Translations under genes and position numbers: made by a program | Assembly: GCF_001552655.1 (NCBI RefSeq) | Contig: NZ_BCRP01000012.1 | Span: 1 to 64,000 of the forward strand | Origin: Alicyclobacillus kakegawensis NBRC 103104 | GTDB taxonomy: Bacteria; Bacillota; Bacilli; Alicyclobacillales; Alicyclobacillaceae | DNA: 64,000 nt | Reading direction: 5' to 3' | Notes under the pieces: model-generated | Database searches by the model: none | Told to the model about the DNA's origin: nothing | What the model saw: only the letters and a program-made list of their open reading frames with translations | Part shown: piece by piece, positions 16,895 through 25,884 of the stretch | Layout of the letters: every line of letters begins with the position of its first letter | Position numbering within the stretch: position 1 is the first letter of the stretch

Positions 16895-18478
16895 ATGGCT
16901 TCTCGATTGACCTGGTTGCACTTGGCGGAGTCCATCAAGAGCGAAATCCAGCCCCACATTTTGGCGCGAGGGCTCCATTACTTGGCTGACAACCGTGTTA
17001 CGGCTCTGGCGCTGGAGGGCACCCTGGTCACCGCGACCGTGGAAGGGACCGAATCCTACAGCGTCCAATTGGACGTGGACAGGTTTCCGGGGCGCAGTCT
17101 ATGCACCTGCCCGTACGGGGACTTGTGCAAGCACATGGCGGCCGTTGCGCTGCAAGTGCTGGAAGAGGCCGGGGTTACATTCGACACCCTGGACGACCTG
17201 GTCCATGGACCCAGACTGCAGGGATTGAATAGAGTCGCGCGGGACTTAAAGACCGATGAGGTGGCCCCGGTGGGGGATTTTCGCCCAAGCGCCGCCTTGA
17301 CCGATTGGGCGCGGTACGTGGAATCGCAGATCGATAGCCTGTCTTCATGGGGGGATTACCGCGGATACGAGCTGGATCGGGTGTGTGAAAGGCTGCTCCA
17401 GCAAACGACGTCGTGGCCGCCCACCAAACGGCAGCTGGCCGCGGTGGTCGTGCGCACAGTCACAATGGTCAAGCGGTTGGAACGGGGACAGGGCGGGCAA
17501 ACTCCTATCTCCCTGTCCTATTCCGTTCGCTCTGCCGAGGGCGAGGCCCGGCAGCTGGAGTCCAACCTGCGGCAGCTCTCGGCCAGCGCGGAGGATGTAT
17601 CTTTCCTGGACGAAGGATGGGTGGGAGATTGGATAGCCTGGCTGCACGCGCGCTTGTTCGATCAACTGGGGCTGGTCCCGACGTCGATGGCGGCGCTGGA
17701 GTGGATGTGGCTGTATTGGCTGCGTCTGTATCCGGAACGGCTGCGACAAGAGCGGGTATACCTGGAGCAGCAGGCGCGGCGCCTGCACGCGGAGGGATGT
17801 ACCGCCAGGGAAGGCTTGGCCCGCGTCGGCCGTCTGCAGGCGTTGTTGCAAATCCTCGCCGGTGAGGAAGAGGAAGGCCTGCGTCGGCTGAGCGAGCTGG
17901 AGGGAGCGGATTTTGATGGGGCGGTGCGCGTGTTACAGGCGTTGGAGCAGCGCGGGCGGTGGGATCTGTGCGGGCGTTTGCTCAGGGATGTCAGTGCCCT
18001 GCTGCAGCCGGGACAGGCGTGGGCGGGTGTATTCGCGGAGCACTGGATGGTGTTGGCGCGCCACGTGGAGAGTGCGCAGCGTGAGTGCCGCGATTTTCTT
18101 CGCGCCCATCTTCCGACCACGGCTGGCCAGTATCGTGATTACCTGTTGCAGCATGCCGCTTTTGTCGACTGGGCGGACTACGTCATGACGGCCGGGGGGC
18201 TTGACGCGGTGTCCAGTGACGAGCGCAAATGGGTGGAGAAGAGGGCCCCACAGGTGCTGCTGCCCATCCTGCACCAGGAGGTCCACCGCCTGGTCGGGCA
18301 GCGCACCCGCGAGCACTACCGCCTGGCCTGCCGGCGCCTGAAGCAACTGCGCACGCAGTACCGCAAGCTGAAGCAAGCGGACGTCTGGGAGGCGTACATA
18401 GGTCGCTTCACGGCCCGCCACCGGCGCCTGCGGGCGTTGATGGAAGAGATGGAAAAGGCCAAAGTGATGCCGCCATGA
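16895..18478 (+). CDS. SWIM zinc-finger protein (YwqB-like)
   Basis: The 527-aa protein carries a SWIM zinc finger at about residues 68-82 (the CTCPYGDLCKH core, a CxC...CxH arrangement) and a long helical, Arg/Leu-rich remainder. SWIM domains bind nucleic acid or protein. The next gene, an SNF2 helicase, overlaps it by ATGA, the same pairing as B. subtilis YwqB/YwqA, so the two probably act as a complex on DNA or on stalled transcription or replication structures (inference). The ATG at 16895 follows GAAGGGAG; the open frame upstream to 16739 lacks a ribosome site. Confidence 0.82.
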   Translation: MASRLTWLHLAESIKSEIQPHILARGLHYLADNRVTALALEGTLVTATVEGTESYSVQLDVDRFPGRSLCTCPYGDLCKHMAAVALQVLEEAGVTFDTLDDLVHGPRLQGLNRVARDLKTDEVAPVGDFRPSAALTDWARYVESQIDSLSSWGDYRGYELDRVCERLLQQTTSWPPTKRQLAAVVVRTVTMVKRLERGQGGQTPISLSYSVRSAEGEARQLESNLRQLSASAEDVSFLDEGWVGDWIAWLHARLFDQLGLVPTSMAALEWMWLYWLRLYPERLRQERVYLEQQARRLHAEGCTAREGLARVGRLQALLQILAGEEEEGLRRLSELEGADFDGAVRVLQALEQRGRWDLCGRLLRDVSALLQPGQAWAGVFAEHWMVLARHVESAQRECRDFLRAHLPTTAGQYRDYLLQHAAFVDWADYVMTAGGLDAVSSDERKWVEKRAPQVLLPILHQEVHRLVGQRTREHYRLACRRLKQLRTQYRKLKQADVWEAYIGRFTARHRRLRALMEEMEKAKVMPP

Positions 18479-21348
18479 TCACCATCCAGATGGACCTGAA
18501 GCGCCTCGCGGACGGGGCGGTGTGGCTGGGCCCGGCGGAGCTGCCTGCTCCCTTGTCCACAGAAGAACTGGCGCTGCGGGTGTTCGCGTGGGATCCGGAT
18601 TCCGAGTACGGGACCTGGGTCGAGACGGAGCCCTGCGACGGGCGTGTCGGCTTTCGCCTGTCCCCCGCGCATGCGCTGCGCTACTTCCGGCGTCCCCACT
18701 ATCACCGGCACACCGACTGGCGTTGGTCCGAGGCGTGTCAAGAGGCGTTCACCTGGGCGCCCGTGCTTGCCCAGGCCTTGGACGAGGGCCGCTTTGAGCC
18801 GGCGCTTCGGCTCCAACCGCCGCAGTCGAGTGAAAAGGACAGTGAATGGGCTTCGGCGCCGGTCGCTCACCCGCAGGCGCCCAACCTGACCTGGCGCATC
18901 CGCTGGCTGCAGGACTCGACCCCTCCTCAGCCGCTGCGGGCGGCGCTGGAGGCATGGGGCAACGCGGTGATCTGGGAGGAGGTAGCCGCCCACCCGGAGG
19001 TCCAGCAGGCGTGGGAAGAGGTGCTTGCGACACGGCCGCTGTTGACAGCGCGCAAGCTGCCGTCTTGGATGGAAGGCGAGGAGTGGCTGGCGGCTATCGG
19101 CTGGGACACTTATGTCTCTCCCGTGCAGCCCGCCCTCCAGCTGGTCGATCCGCCCGTCGCTGAACGACCTTGGCTGCTACGTGTGGTGTTCAAGGCGGAC
19201 GTGGAGCCAGGGCGCGTTTGGACCGCGGCCGAGGCACGGGCGGACGCCTCGTTTCCTGGGGAATGGCTGGCGGACCTGGAGGCGGCGCAGCAGCGCGCCC
19301 AGCGTTGGCTGAGGGAGGACCCGTGGCTTCTCGGCTTGAGCTGGCAGGACGGCATCGCTTCCTTGGATGTGGCCGGGGCGTGGCGGTTCCTCACCGAGTC
19401 TAGTCCGCGTCTGACCCAGGCGGGCTGTGAGGTCATGGTTCCCGCCTGGTGGGGGTTGGATAGGGAGATAAGGCCTCAGGTGCGCGCCCATGTCAAGCCG
19501 CCGCAGGGTGGGCGGACATGGGTGGGGCTGGCCGAGACCCTGGACTTCGACTGGAAGGTGGCGCTGGGCGGGGCGGAACTGGATGAACAGGAGTTCTGGC
19601 GCCTGGTGGACAGAAACCAGCGTCTCATCAACCTCAACGGCCAGTGGCTGGTGCTCAACCCAGACCATCTTCGGCGCTTGCGTCGGCGTTTGGATTCCAT
19701 GCGCCGGCGCGGTCTGACGATGATGGATGTCCTTCAGCACGCGCTGCTGGAAGGCACGGATGGCCAGGATGCGGCCATCCGGCCCGACACTGGCGGGAGC
19801 GTGGACGAGGCGGACGGCGCTGTGCGATTTGTGTTTCCGGCGGCTATGCAGAAAACTCTGCACGGCCTCGCCCGTGTCGAAGGGGTCCCGCTACGAGACG
19901 TTCCAGCCGGTTTTCGGGGCCGGTTGCGCCCCTATCAGGAGTTGGGGTTTCGCTGGCTGTGCTGGCTGCGGGAATTGGGTTTGGGAGCCTGCCTGGCGGA
20001 TGACATGGGCCTGGGCAAAACCGTCCAATTCATTGCGTATCTCTTGGCCTGCGGCCGCCAGGACGGACCGGCATTGATTGTCTGTCCGACCTCCGTGCTC
20101 GGCAACTGGCAGAGGGAGCTGCGCCAGTTCGCTCCTGGGTTGCGCGTATGCGTGCACTACGGCAGCGAGCGGGCGCATGGTGACGCGCTGGCCAAAGTGG
20201 CGGGGCGAGCGGACGTCATCGTGACCACCTACAACCTGGTCCACCTGGACAAGGAAGACCTGGGGAGGATTCGGTTTGGGACGGTCTGCCTGGACGAGGC
20301 GCAGAACATCAAGAATCCGGCGACCAAGCAGGCGCAGGCCGTGCGCCGGCTGCAGGCGAGACACCGCATCGCGCTCACCGGCACGCCGGTGGAAAACCGC
20401 CTTAGCGAATTATGGTCACTGTTTGCCTTCTTGAACCCCGGCTATCTGGGGAGCTGGCGAAGCTTCACCGAGCGTTTCGTGACTCCGATTGAGAGGCATC
20501 AGGACGAGGCGCGCACGCACCAGTTGCAGCGCTTGGTGCAGCCGTTTTTGCTGCGCCGGATGAAGACGGATTCCACCATTGAACTGGATCTGCCGGACAA
20601 GACGGAGACGCGCGAGTATGTGCATCTGACCCGCGAACAGGCGGCCCTCTATCAAGCCGTGCTGGATGAACTGCTGGCCTCCATGGACGGGGTACCGGCC
20701 ATGCAGCGCCGGGGCTTGATTCTCGCCGCTTTGACGCGGCTGAAGCTAATTTGCGACCATCCCGCCGTCTATCTGAAGGAGCGCGGACGGCGGTACAAAG
20801 GTCGATCCAACAAATTTGACCGGCTGCTGGAGATGGTGGAGGAACTGCGGCTGGAAGGTGGTCAGTGCCTCATCTTCACGCAGTTCACGGAGGTGGGGCG
20901 AATGATTCAGCAGGTGCTCGGCCAGCGCCTGAAGGAACCCGTGTTGTTTCTGCACGGTGCGGTGTCGCAGGCGGATCGGGAAGAGATGGTTGCCCAGTTT
21001 CAGGATCCGGCCCATCTGGCCGGGGTCTTCGTCCTTTCGCTGCGGGCGGGAGGCGTCGGTCTCAACCTGACGGCGGCCAGCCACGTGTTCCACTTTGACC
21101 GCTGGTGGAACCCAGCCGTCGAAGAGCAAGCGACGGACCGCGCCTACCGGATTGGGCAGCAGCGGCACGTGCAGGTGCACAAGTTTGTCTCGATGGGGAC
21201 GTTGGAGGAGCGCATCGACCAGATGCTGCTGGAAAAGGCGGCGCTGTCCGAGCGGATTGTCGGCACCGGGGAGCAGTGGTTGACCGACTTGTCCGATGAA
21301 GAGCTGAAAGAGCTGTTCAGCTTAAGGAGGGAATGGATCGGCGAGTGA
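18475..21348 (+). CDS. SNF2-family ATP-dependent helicase (YwqA-like)
   Basis: The 957-aa protein has a roughly 480-residue N-terminal accessory region and then a complete SNF2 motor: DDMGLGKT (Walker A, about residue 505), DEAQ (Walker B, about 606), TGTPVENR (motif III), LIFTQFTEV and the DRAYRIGQ motif VI near residue 888. SNF2 proteins translocate on double-stranded DNA using ATP to remodel bound proteins. The start is the ATG overlapping the SWIM gene stop, not the longer frame to 18229. The one-to-one pairing with a SWIM protein is conserved in several Firmicutes. No toxin, methylase or nuclease gene flanks the pair to suggest a defence island. Confidence 0.9.
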   Translation: MITIQMDLKRLADGAVWLGPAELPAPLSTEELALRVFAWDPDSEYGTWVETEPCDGRVGFRLSPAHALRYFRRPHYHRHTDWRWSEACQEAFTWAPVLAQALDEGRFEPALRLQPPQSSEKDSEWASAPVAHPQAPNLTWRIRWLQDSTPPQPLRAALEAWGNAVIWEEVAAHPEVQQAWEEVLATRPLLTARKLPSWMEGEEWLAAIGWDTYVSPVQPALQLVDPPVAERPWLLRVVFKADVEPGRVWTAAEARADASFPGEWLADLEAAQQRAQRWLREDPWLLGLSWQDGIASLDVAGAWRFLTESSPRLTQAGCEVMVPAWWGLDREIRPQVRAHVKPPQGGRTWVGLAETLDFDWKVALGGAELDEQEFWRLVDRNQRLINLNGQWLVLNPDHLRRLRRRLDSMRRRGLTMMDVLQHALLEGTDGQDAAIRPDTGGSVDEADGAVRFVFPAAMQKTLHGLARVEGVPLRDVPAGFRGRLRPYQELGFRWLCWLRELGLGACLADDMGLGKTVQFIAYLLACGRQDGPALIVCPTSVLGNWQRELRQFAPGLRVCVHYGSERAHGDALAKVAGRADVIVTTYNLVHLDKEDLGRIRFGTVCLDEAQNIKNPATKQAQAVRRLQARHRIALTGTPVENRLSELWSLFAFLNPGYLGSWRSFTERFVTPIERHQDEARTHQLQRLVQPFLLRRMKTDSTIELDLPDKTETREYVHLTREQAALYQAVLDELLASMDGVPAMQRRGLILAALTRLKLICDHPAVYLKERGRRYKGRSNKFDRLLEMVEELRLEGGQCLIFTQFTEVGRMIQQVLGQRLKEPVLFLHGAVSQADREEMVAQFQDPAHLAGVFVLSLRAGGVGLNLTAASHVFHFDRWWNPAVEEQATDRAYRIGQQRHVQVHKFVSMGTLEERIDQMLLEKAALSERIVGTGEQWLTDLSDEELKELFSLRREWIGE

Positions 21349-21421
21349 GATGGCAGAGAGCATTCGCCGGCGGACCCACTGGAGGGATTGCGCTATTACA
21401 GCCCGGCCAGAGAATCTTGGC

Positions 21422-21430
21422 TGATATAAC
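21422..21430 (+). promoter_or_regulatory. Possible extended -10 promoter of the dehydrogenase operon
   Basis: TGATATAAC (an extended -10 with TATAAC at 21425) lies in the 249-bp gap after the helicase gene and about 165 nt before the dehydrogenase ATG. No matching -35 box is seen. It is offered as the best candidate in this gap. Confidence 0.3.
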
Positions 21431-21597
21431 TCTCATGCATACCTTCAGACACGAAGATGCATTGGATTCCAGCGCCCGCCCGGTGCTACACTCGGCTCAA
21501 GCGATACCGGTGCGCAGGTAGCGTATTCGCCCTGTTTGCTGAAAATCGCGCAACTACGAGTGGGGGCATCGCTGCAGACTGGAAAGGGAGGGCTTGC

Positions 21598-22605
21598 ATG
21601 TTCGAACTCTTGCTTACGGAGCCAGGCCGCTTGGAACTACATGAGCTTTTGCAGGACGACCGGCCCCTGCAGCCGCACGAGGTGCGTATTCGTCTGCTGT
21701 ATGGCGGTATCTGTGGCTCCGACCTGAAAGTGTACCAGGGCAAGCTCAGGCATGCGAAGTACCCGGTACGGCCGGGGCACGAGTTGTTGGGGCGGGTAAT
21801 CGCCACAGGAGAAGCCGTCCAGTTGCCCATTGGCGCGCGGGTGGTGGTAAATCCGAACACGTATTGTGGGCTGTGTGCACAGTGTCAACGTGGGCGAACG
21901 AACCTGTGCAAGCAAAAGGAGTCTCTTGGCATTAATATTCCGGGGGGATTTGTTGAAGAATTCGTCGTGCCGGCAAAGTACGTCGTGGGGGTGCCACATG
22001 AGGTTCCCGACCGCCTGGCGGTGTTGACGGAGCCCCTGGCGGTTGCTGTGCACGCACTCAAACGAGCTCCCGTTGAACCTGGAGGTCGGATGTTGATATT
22101 AGGGTGCGGCACGGAAGGGATGCTGTGCGCGCTCTTGGCACGCGACAATGGATGCGATGTCGCGGTCGCGGACGTGCTACCGGAAAGATTACGTTGGGCC
22201 CGGTCCATCATACCAGGAATTGAGGCGCGTTCACCGGAGGACTATCCTGACGATTCATTTTCCGTCGTCGTTGAAGCTGCGGGAAGTCCATCAGCGGTCG
22301 AGCAGGCCCTGAGGCTCATCGAGCCTGGTGGAGTGGTTGTACTTGTCGGAATGGCCCAGGAAGCGGTTTTTCCTGTACAGCGGTTCGTGCGGAAAGAGGT
22401 TTCCCTCCATGGTTCCATTATCTATGTGCGCCAGGACTTCGACGATGCGCTGCAACGGTTGACCGACCCACAGTTGCAGCGGATGTTGCAAAACATCATT
22501 GGCACGGATGTGTGGTTTGAAGAGTTTCACAGCGCCTATGAATACACGTTGTCTGGACAGCCCGGCAAGGCCCTGTTGCGATGGCAGGGACACCCGGCGC
22601 CGTAA
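21598..22605 (+). CDS. Zinc-dependent medium-chain dehydrogenase (sorbitol/threonine type)
   Basis: The 335-aa MDR protein has the catalytic zinc site (ICGSD near residue 37, RPGHE near 58), the four-Cys structural zinc loop C-x2-C-x2-C-x7-C (CGLCAQCQRGRTNLC, about residue 89), and a Rossmann fold (LILGCGTEGML). It likely oxidises a polyol or sugar-acid hydroxyl with NAD. The next two genes encode a TIM-barrel isomerase and an ACS-type transporter, so it should act in uptake and conversion of a sugar acid or polyol. The start is ATG 21598 after GGAAAGGGAGGG; the frame is open to 21457 but lacks a ribosome site there. Confidence 0.87.
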   Translation: MFELLLTEPGRLELHELLQDDRPLQPHEVRIRLLYGGICGSDLKVYQGKLRHAKYPVRPGHELLGRVIATGEAVQLPIGARVVVNPNTYCGLCAQCQRGRTNLCKQKESLGINIPGGFVEEFVVPAKYVVGVPHEVPDRLAVLTEPLAVAVHALKRAPVEPGGRMLILGCGTEGMLCALLARDNGCDVAVADVLPERLRWARSIIPGIEARSPEDYPDDSFSVVVEAAGSPSAVEQALRLIEPGGVVVLVGMAQEAVFPVQRFVRKEVSLHGSIIYVRQDFDDALQRLTDPQLQRMLQNIIGTDVWFEEFHSAYEYTLSGQPGKALLRWQGHPAP

Positions 22606-22676
22606 CCAACACGCCGGCATCATCAGGATGTACGCATGACCAAACTAGCGAATGGATAGGGGGCAGGCCCTACACA

Positions 22677-23492
22677 ATGAAATGGAGCGTCTGCACAACC
22701 GGAATGAAATCGCATTCATTGGAATGGGTGTTACAGGTGTTTTCTCGCTGGCGCGCGGAAGGAGCCGTGCTTGACGGATTGGATTTGTGGATCGGGCACG
22801 TCGAGGATTACAGCAAGTGTTGTATCGGGGGATTGGGGAAATTGGCGGAACGCCTGCGCGCCAGCCACATCCACATCCCCGTCATCAGTGGCTACACATA
22901 TTTTTCTGATGGCGCGCACGGCAGAAACAGAGACTTGGAAGAATTCCGTAAGGCGCTGCAGGCCGCAGAGATATTGGGAGCGCGAGCTGTACGCACGTTT
23001 TTTGGGCATCTTCCTTCCCATCGTGCCAGTCCAGAATTGTGGGATGAATCGTTAAGCGCTCTACTGCAGGCTGTGACTCTGGCGCGGGCCGCGGGGGTCG
23101 AGGTCTGGGTCGAGACGCACTACCAGACGTTTGCAGATCATCCGCAAGCCGTTCTCGAATTGATGAGTGCTGCCGGTGACGAAAACCTCCACATCATATA
23201 TGACGCCGCCAATTTTCACGTGGACGGTGTTGATCCTTTGGCAGCTCTGTCCGTACTCTACCCTTTTGTCCGTCACGTCCATCTGAAAAACTACCGCTGG
23301 GATCACGACTGTTGGTATCGCAGTCAGCCCGTTTCCGCTTTGAGCCGGCATGGCGATGTTGATAACATTTCGATTTTGCGTATGCTACAGCAAAGAGGCT
23401 ACAGTGGATATGTCTCTTTGGAATACTTCGGCGCCAGGGGGTGGGAAGCGCTCGTACAATCGCTTGTGGAGTGTCGCAGCAATCCGGCTTGA
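22677..23492 (+). CDS. Sugar phosphate isomerase/epimerase-like TIM barrel
   Basis: The 271-aa protein belongs to the AP-endonuclease-2/xylose-isomerase-like TIM-barrel family. The four expected metal ligands appear as VWVETHY (Glu), IIYDAANFH (Asp), RHVHLKNY (His) and VSLEYFG (Glu). These proteins isomerise or epimerise ketoses or keto-acids, or act as lyases; the substrate is unknown. It follows the zinc dehydrogenase by 71 bp and precedes the MFS gene, so it probably acts on the dehydrogenase product. ATG 22677 follows AGGGGGCAGG; the longer frame to 22581 overlaps the dehydrogenase gene. A cre-like box lies within its first 15 codons. Confidence 0.82.
   Translation: MKWSVCTTGMKSHSLEWVLQVFSRWRAEGAVLDGLDLWIGHVEDYSKCCIGGLGKLAERLRASHIHIPVISGYTYFSDGAHGRNRDLEEFRKALQAAEILGARAVRTFFGHLPSHRASPELWDESLSALLQAVTLARAAGVEVWVETHYQTFADHPQAVLELMSAAGDENLHIIYDAANFHVDGVDPLAALSVLYPFVRHVHLKNYRWDHDCWYRSQPVSALSRHGDVDNISILRMLQQRGYSGYVSLEYFGARGWEALVQSLVECRSNPA
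22704..22718 (+). promoter_or_regulatory. CcpA cre-like box inside the isomerase gene
   Basis: ATGAAATCGCATTCA fits the cre consensus WTGNAANCGNWNNCW at every fixed position and sits in a near-palindrome (AATGAA ... TTCATT). It begins 28 nt into the coding sequence, where bound CcpA could act as a transcription roadblock on the isomerase and transporter genes. Confidence 0.45.
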
Positions 23493-23579
23493 TATGACTG
23501 AACCTGGGCACCGCAGAGTAGACACAAAAATCTGCAAGTTACTACTGTCGGAAATGTGAGATTGGGGTGTTGGCCATTG

Positions 23580-24881
23580 ATGAAAAATCGACGCTGGTTG
23601 ATTGCACTGCTCTTCTCGCTGGGTGTCATCATAAATTATTTCGATCGTACGAACATGTCCATCGCTACAGAGCCAATCGCGAAGGAATTTCATCTTTCCC
23701 CAGGACAGATGGGGATTCTGTTGTCTGCGTTTGCTTGGTCCTATGCGGTGTTGCAGATTCCCGCCGGAACTTTGCTGGATAAGATTGGTGTCAAATGGGT
23801 GACGCGGATAGGGACGATTGTCTGGACCGTCGCCTGTGTTCTCACGGCGATGGCGAATGGACAAGCTTTGGTCATCCTGTCGCGCGTTCTGTTGGGTATT
23901 GGAGAAGCTCCTTACTTTCCTGGTTCAACCAAGGCCACTGGTTATTGGTTCCCTCGCCATGAACGGGGGCGAGCCGTCTCCTTGTTCGATGCGCAATCCA
24001 AGTTTTCAAACGCCATCGGTGCCCCCTTGCTCGCACTGGTCGTCACCCAATGGGGTTGGCGCGGCGGCTTTTGGTTCACGGCTGCTCTCAGTCTGTTGTA
24101 TGTGATCCTCTTCTGGATCCGTTATCGCGATCCGCATGAAGACAAGCACCTGTCGAAAGAGGAATACGCGTACATTGTTGAAGGCGGTTCACAGTTGCAG
24201 GGAGAAGCGCCGGGAGGCGTGTGGAAAAACATCCGGTTTCTCCTGACCCAACGGAAAGTCTGGGGTGTCTTTATCGGGTTCGCCGCATACGGCTACTCGT
24301 GGTGGCTCTTTTTGACCTGGCTGCCTGGTTATCTAGAAACGTCGTTGCACATGTCCGTTCTGAAGACCGGATGGTATTCGGCGGTTCCTTGGCTCGTGGG
24401 TACGATCTCCGAGTTATTGATTGGCGGCTGGCTCGTGGATAAGCTGGTGAACAAAGGGCATGATTCCCTGCGCGTGCGCAAGACGATTCTCGTCATCTGC
24501 ATGCTGCTTGGGTTGTCGGTCATCGGCGCCGCACTCACCCATAAGCCGGTTGTGGCGGTCACCTTTATTTCCATCGCGTTGGGCTCGCTGGTGATTACGT
24601 CGTCGATCGCTTACAGCATTCCGACTTTCATCGCGCCCAAGGGCATGGTCGGCTCTTTAATCGGAATTCTAACTTTTGGGAACAATGCGATGGCTATCGT
24701 GGCACCGATTGCCACCGGATTTATTGTCCAAGCGACTGGGTCGTTCATGTACGCGTTCTTGCTCGCTGCGCTCATCTTGGTGGCTGGCATACTCAGCTAC
24801 GTTTTCCTGTTAACCGACCTGGATCCACTCGGGCACGCGTCTGACACTTTGGTCGTGCCGGATGGTAAAATAAGGGCCTAA
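23580..24881 (+). CDS. MFS transporter, anion:cation symporter (ACS) family
   Basis: The 433-aa protein has 12 predicted helices and the ACS-family landmarks: YFDRTNMSIA in helix 1, the GxxxDKxGVK loop between helices 2 and 3 (here GTLLDKIGVKWVTR), and LLGIGEAPYFPGSTK in helix 4, as in hexuronate (ExuT) and galactonate transporters. It most likely imports a sugar acid with protons. It is the last gene after a zinc dehydrogenase and a TIM-barrel isomerase. It could also feed the uronate operon about 8 kb away, which has no transporter of its own (inference). I chose ATG 23580; a GTG at 23556 is possible. Confidence 0.87.
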   Translation: MKNRRWLIALLFSLGVIINYFDRTNMSIATEPIAKEFHLSPGQMGILLSAFAWSYAVLQIPAGTLLDKIGVKWVTRIGTIVWTVACVLTAMANGQALVILSRVLLGIGEAPYFPGSTKATGYWFPRHERGRAVSLFDAQSKFSNAIGAPLLALVVTQWGWRGGFWFTAALSLLYVILFWIRYRDPHEDKHLSKEEYAYIVEGGSQLQGEAPGGVWKNIRFLLTQRKVWGVFIGFAAYGYSWWLFLTWLPGYLETSLHMSVLKTGWYSAVPWLVGTISELLIGGWLVDKLVNKGHDSLRVRKTILVICMLLGLSVIGAALTHKPVVAVTFISIALGSLVITSSIAYSIPTFIAPKGMVGSLIGILTFGNNAMAIVAPIATGFIVQATGSFMYAFLLAALILVAGILSYVFLLTDLDPLGHASDTLVVPDGKIRA

Positions 24882-24927
24882 AGGCGCCGTAGGATTCACC
24901 TTGTCTCTTAGTCAATCCCCGTTGTTT

Positions 24928-24951
24928 GCCGCCAGCAATCCTGCTGGCGGC
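24928..24951. terminator. Hairpin between the MFS and LysR genes
   Basis: GCCGCCAGCA pairs perfectly with TGCTGGCGGC around a 4-nt loop in the gap between convergent genes. Neither side has a clear T-tract, but the position fits a bidirectional transcription stop. Confidence 0.5.
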
Positions 24952-24981
24952 ACCCGTATGAAACCTGAAGCCCACGTTCCA

Positions 24982-25884
24982 TTAAGTTGACGGAGCGACA
25001 TCTAGACAAAAAGTCGAGTGGTGTTTGACAAATTCGATAAAGCGTTGAACCGCCGGCAGCATACGCTCGTGTTTTCGCCATACCATGTGAACCGTGCGGC
25101 TGCATGGCGGAGTGCTGATGCGAATCAGAGAGATTCTCTCCAAGTCGAGATTGGGGATGCGTGGTACGATGGCGATGCCCAGGTTTGCCGCCACCAACCC
25201 GGCAATGGTTGTGTCCTCGACACCTTCCAGCACGATGTGGGGCTGGAAGCCGCTCTGTTGGCAATATCGTTCGATGACGCTCCGTAAGCCGCTCTCCGGC
25301 TTGTACATGACAAACGGTTCCGCTGCTACTTCCGCTAATGCGATCTCGTGCCTGGAGGCTAAAGGATGACACTTTGGTACGATGAGGTACAATTCCTCGT
25401 TTAGCACAGGGATGGTGTCTATGTGATGACAATCATCGTGCGGAGAGCAAAGAGCGAGATCAATATCGCAAGACAACAACATTTCCATTAATGTCGTCGT
25501 TGAGCCTTCCACCAATCGAAACTCAATGTCTATGTCCCCGTTGCGAAATGTATTGATGAGGCTGGGGATGTATTGGGTACCTAATGTGTATATAAACCCT
25601 AGCGATACGACGCCATGCCTCGGATTGATCATGCGTTCCAATTCTGCTCGCCCTCGTTCAATCTCTTCGACAGCTCGCTTCACGTATGGAAGAAAGGTTT
25701 GGCCAAACCGGCTCAGAACCATGCCGCGACGGGTCCGTTCAAATAACGGCACACCCAGCTCATCCTCCAGTTTTGCGATGGCGCGACTGAGTGCGGGTTG
25801 TGTGATAGCCAGTTCTTCAGAGGCCTTCGTTAGGTTGAGAGTCGTACAAACGGTTTGAAAGTACCGCAACTGATACCACTCCAT
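24982..25884 (-). CDS. LysR-family transcriptional regulator
   Basis: The 300-aa protein has the LysR winged helix (LTKASEELAITQPALSRAIAKLEDELG, split here over residues 18-42) and the RTRRGMVLSRFG wing, followed by a substrate-binding-like effector domain from about residue 90. LysR proteins usually activate genes for metabolising the effector. It is convergent with the dehydrogenase-isomerase-MFS operon, so control of that operon is plausible though not shown. GAAGGAGGAAGG lies just before ATG 25884. Confidence 0.9.
   Translation of the reverse strand: MEWYQLRYFQTVCTTLNLTKASEELAITQPALSRAIAKLEDELGVPLFERTRRGMVLSRFGQTFLPYVKRAVEEIERGRAELERMINPRHGVVSLGFIYTLGTQYIPSLINTFRNGDIDIEFRLVEGSTTTLMEMLLSCDIDLALCSPHDDCHHIDTIPVLNEELYLIVPKCHPLASRHEIALAEVAAEPFVMYKPESGLRSVIERYCQQSGFQPHIVLEGVEDTTIAGLVAANLGIAIVPRIPNLDLERISLIRISTPPCSRTVHMVWRKHERMLPAVQRFIEFVKHHSTFCLDVAPST

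Noticed and set aside
16895-21348. SWIM/SNF2 pair as an anti-phage defence island
   Set aside because: No nuclease, methylase, PLD or other defence gene is adjacent, and the same pair occurs as a housekeeping unit (YwqB/YwqA).
24928-24951. Hairpin considered as a CRISPR-like or transposon-end repeat
   Set aside because: It occurs once, lies between convergent genes, and fits a terminator better.
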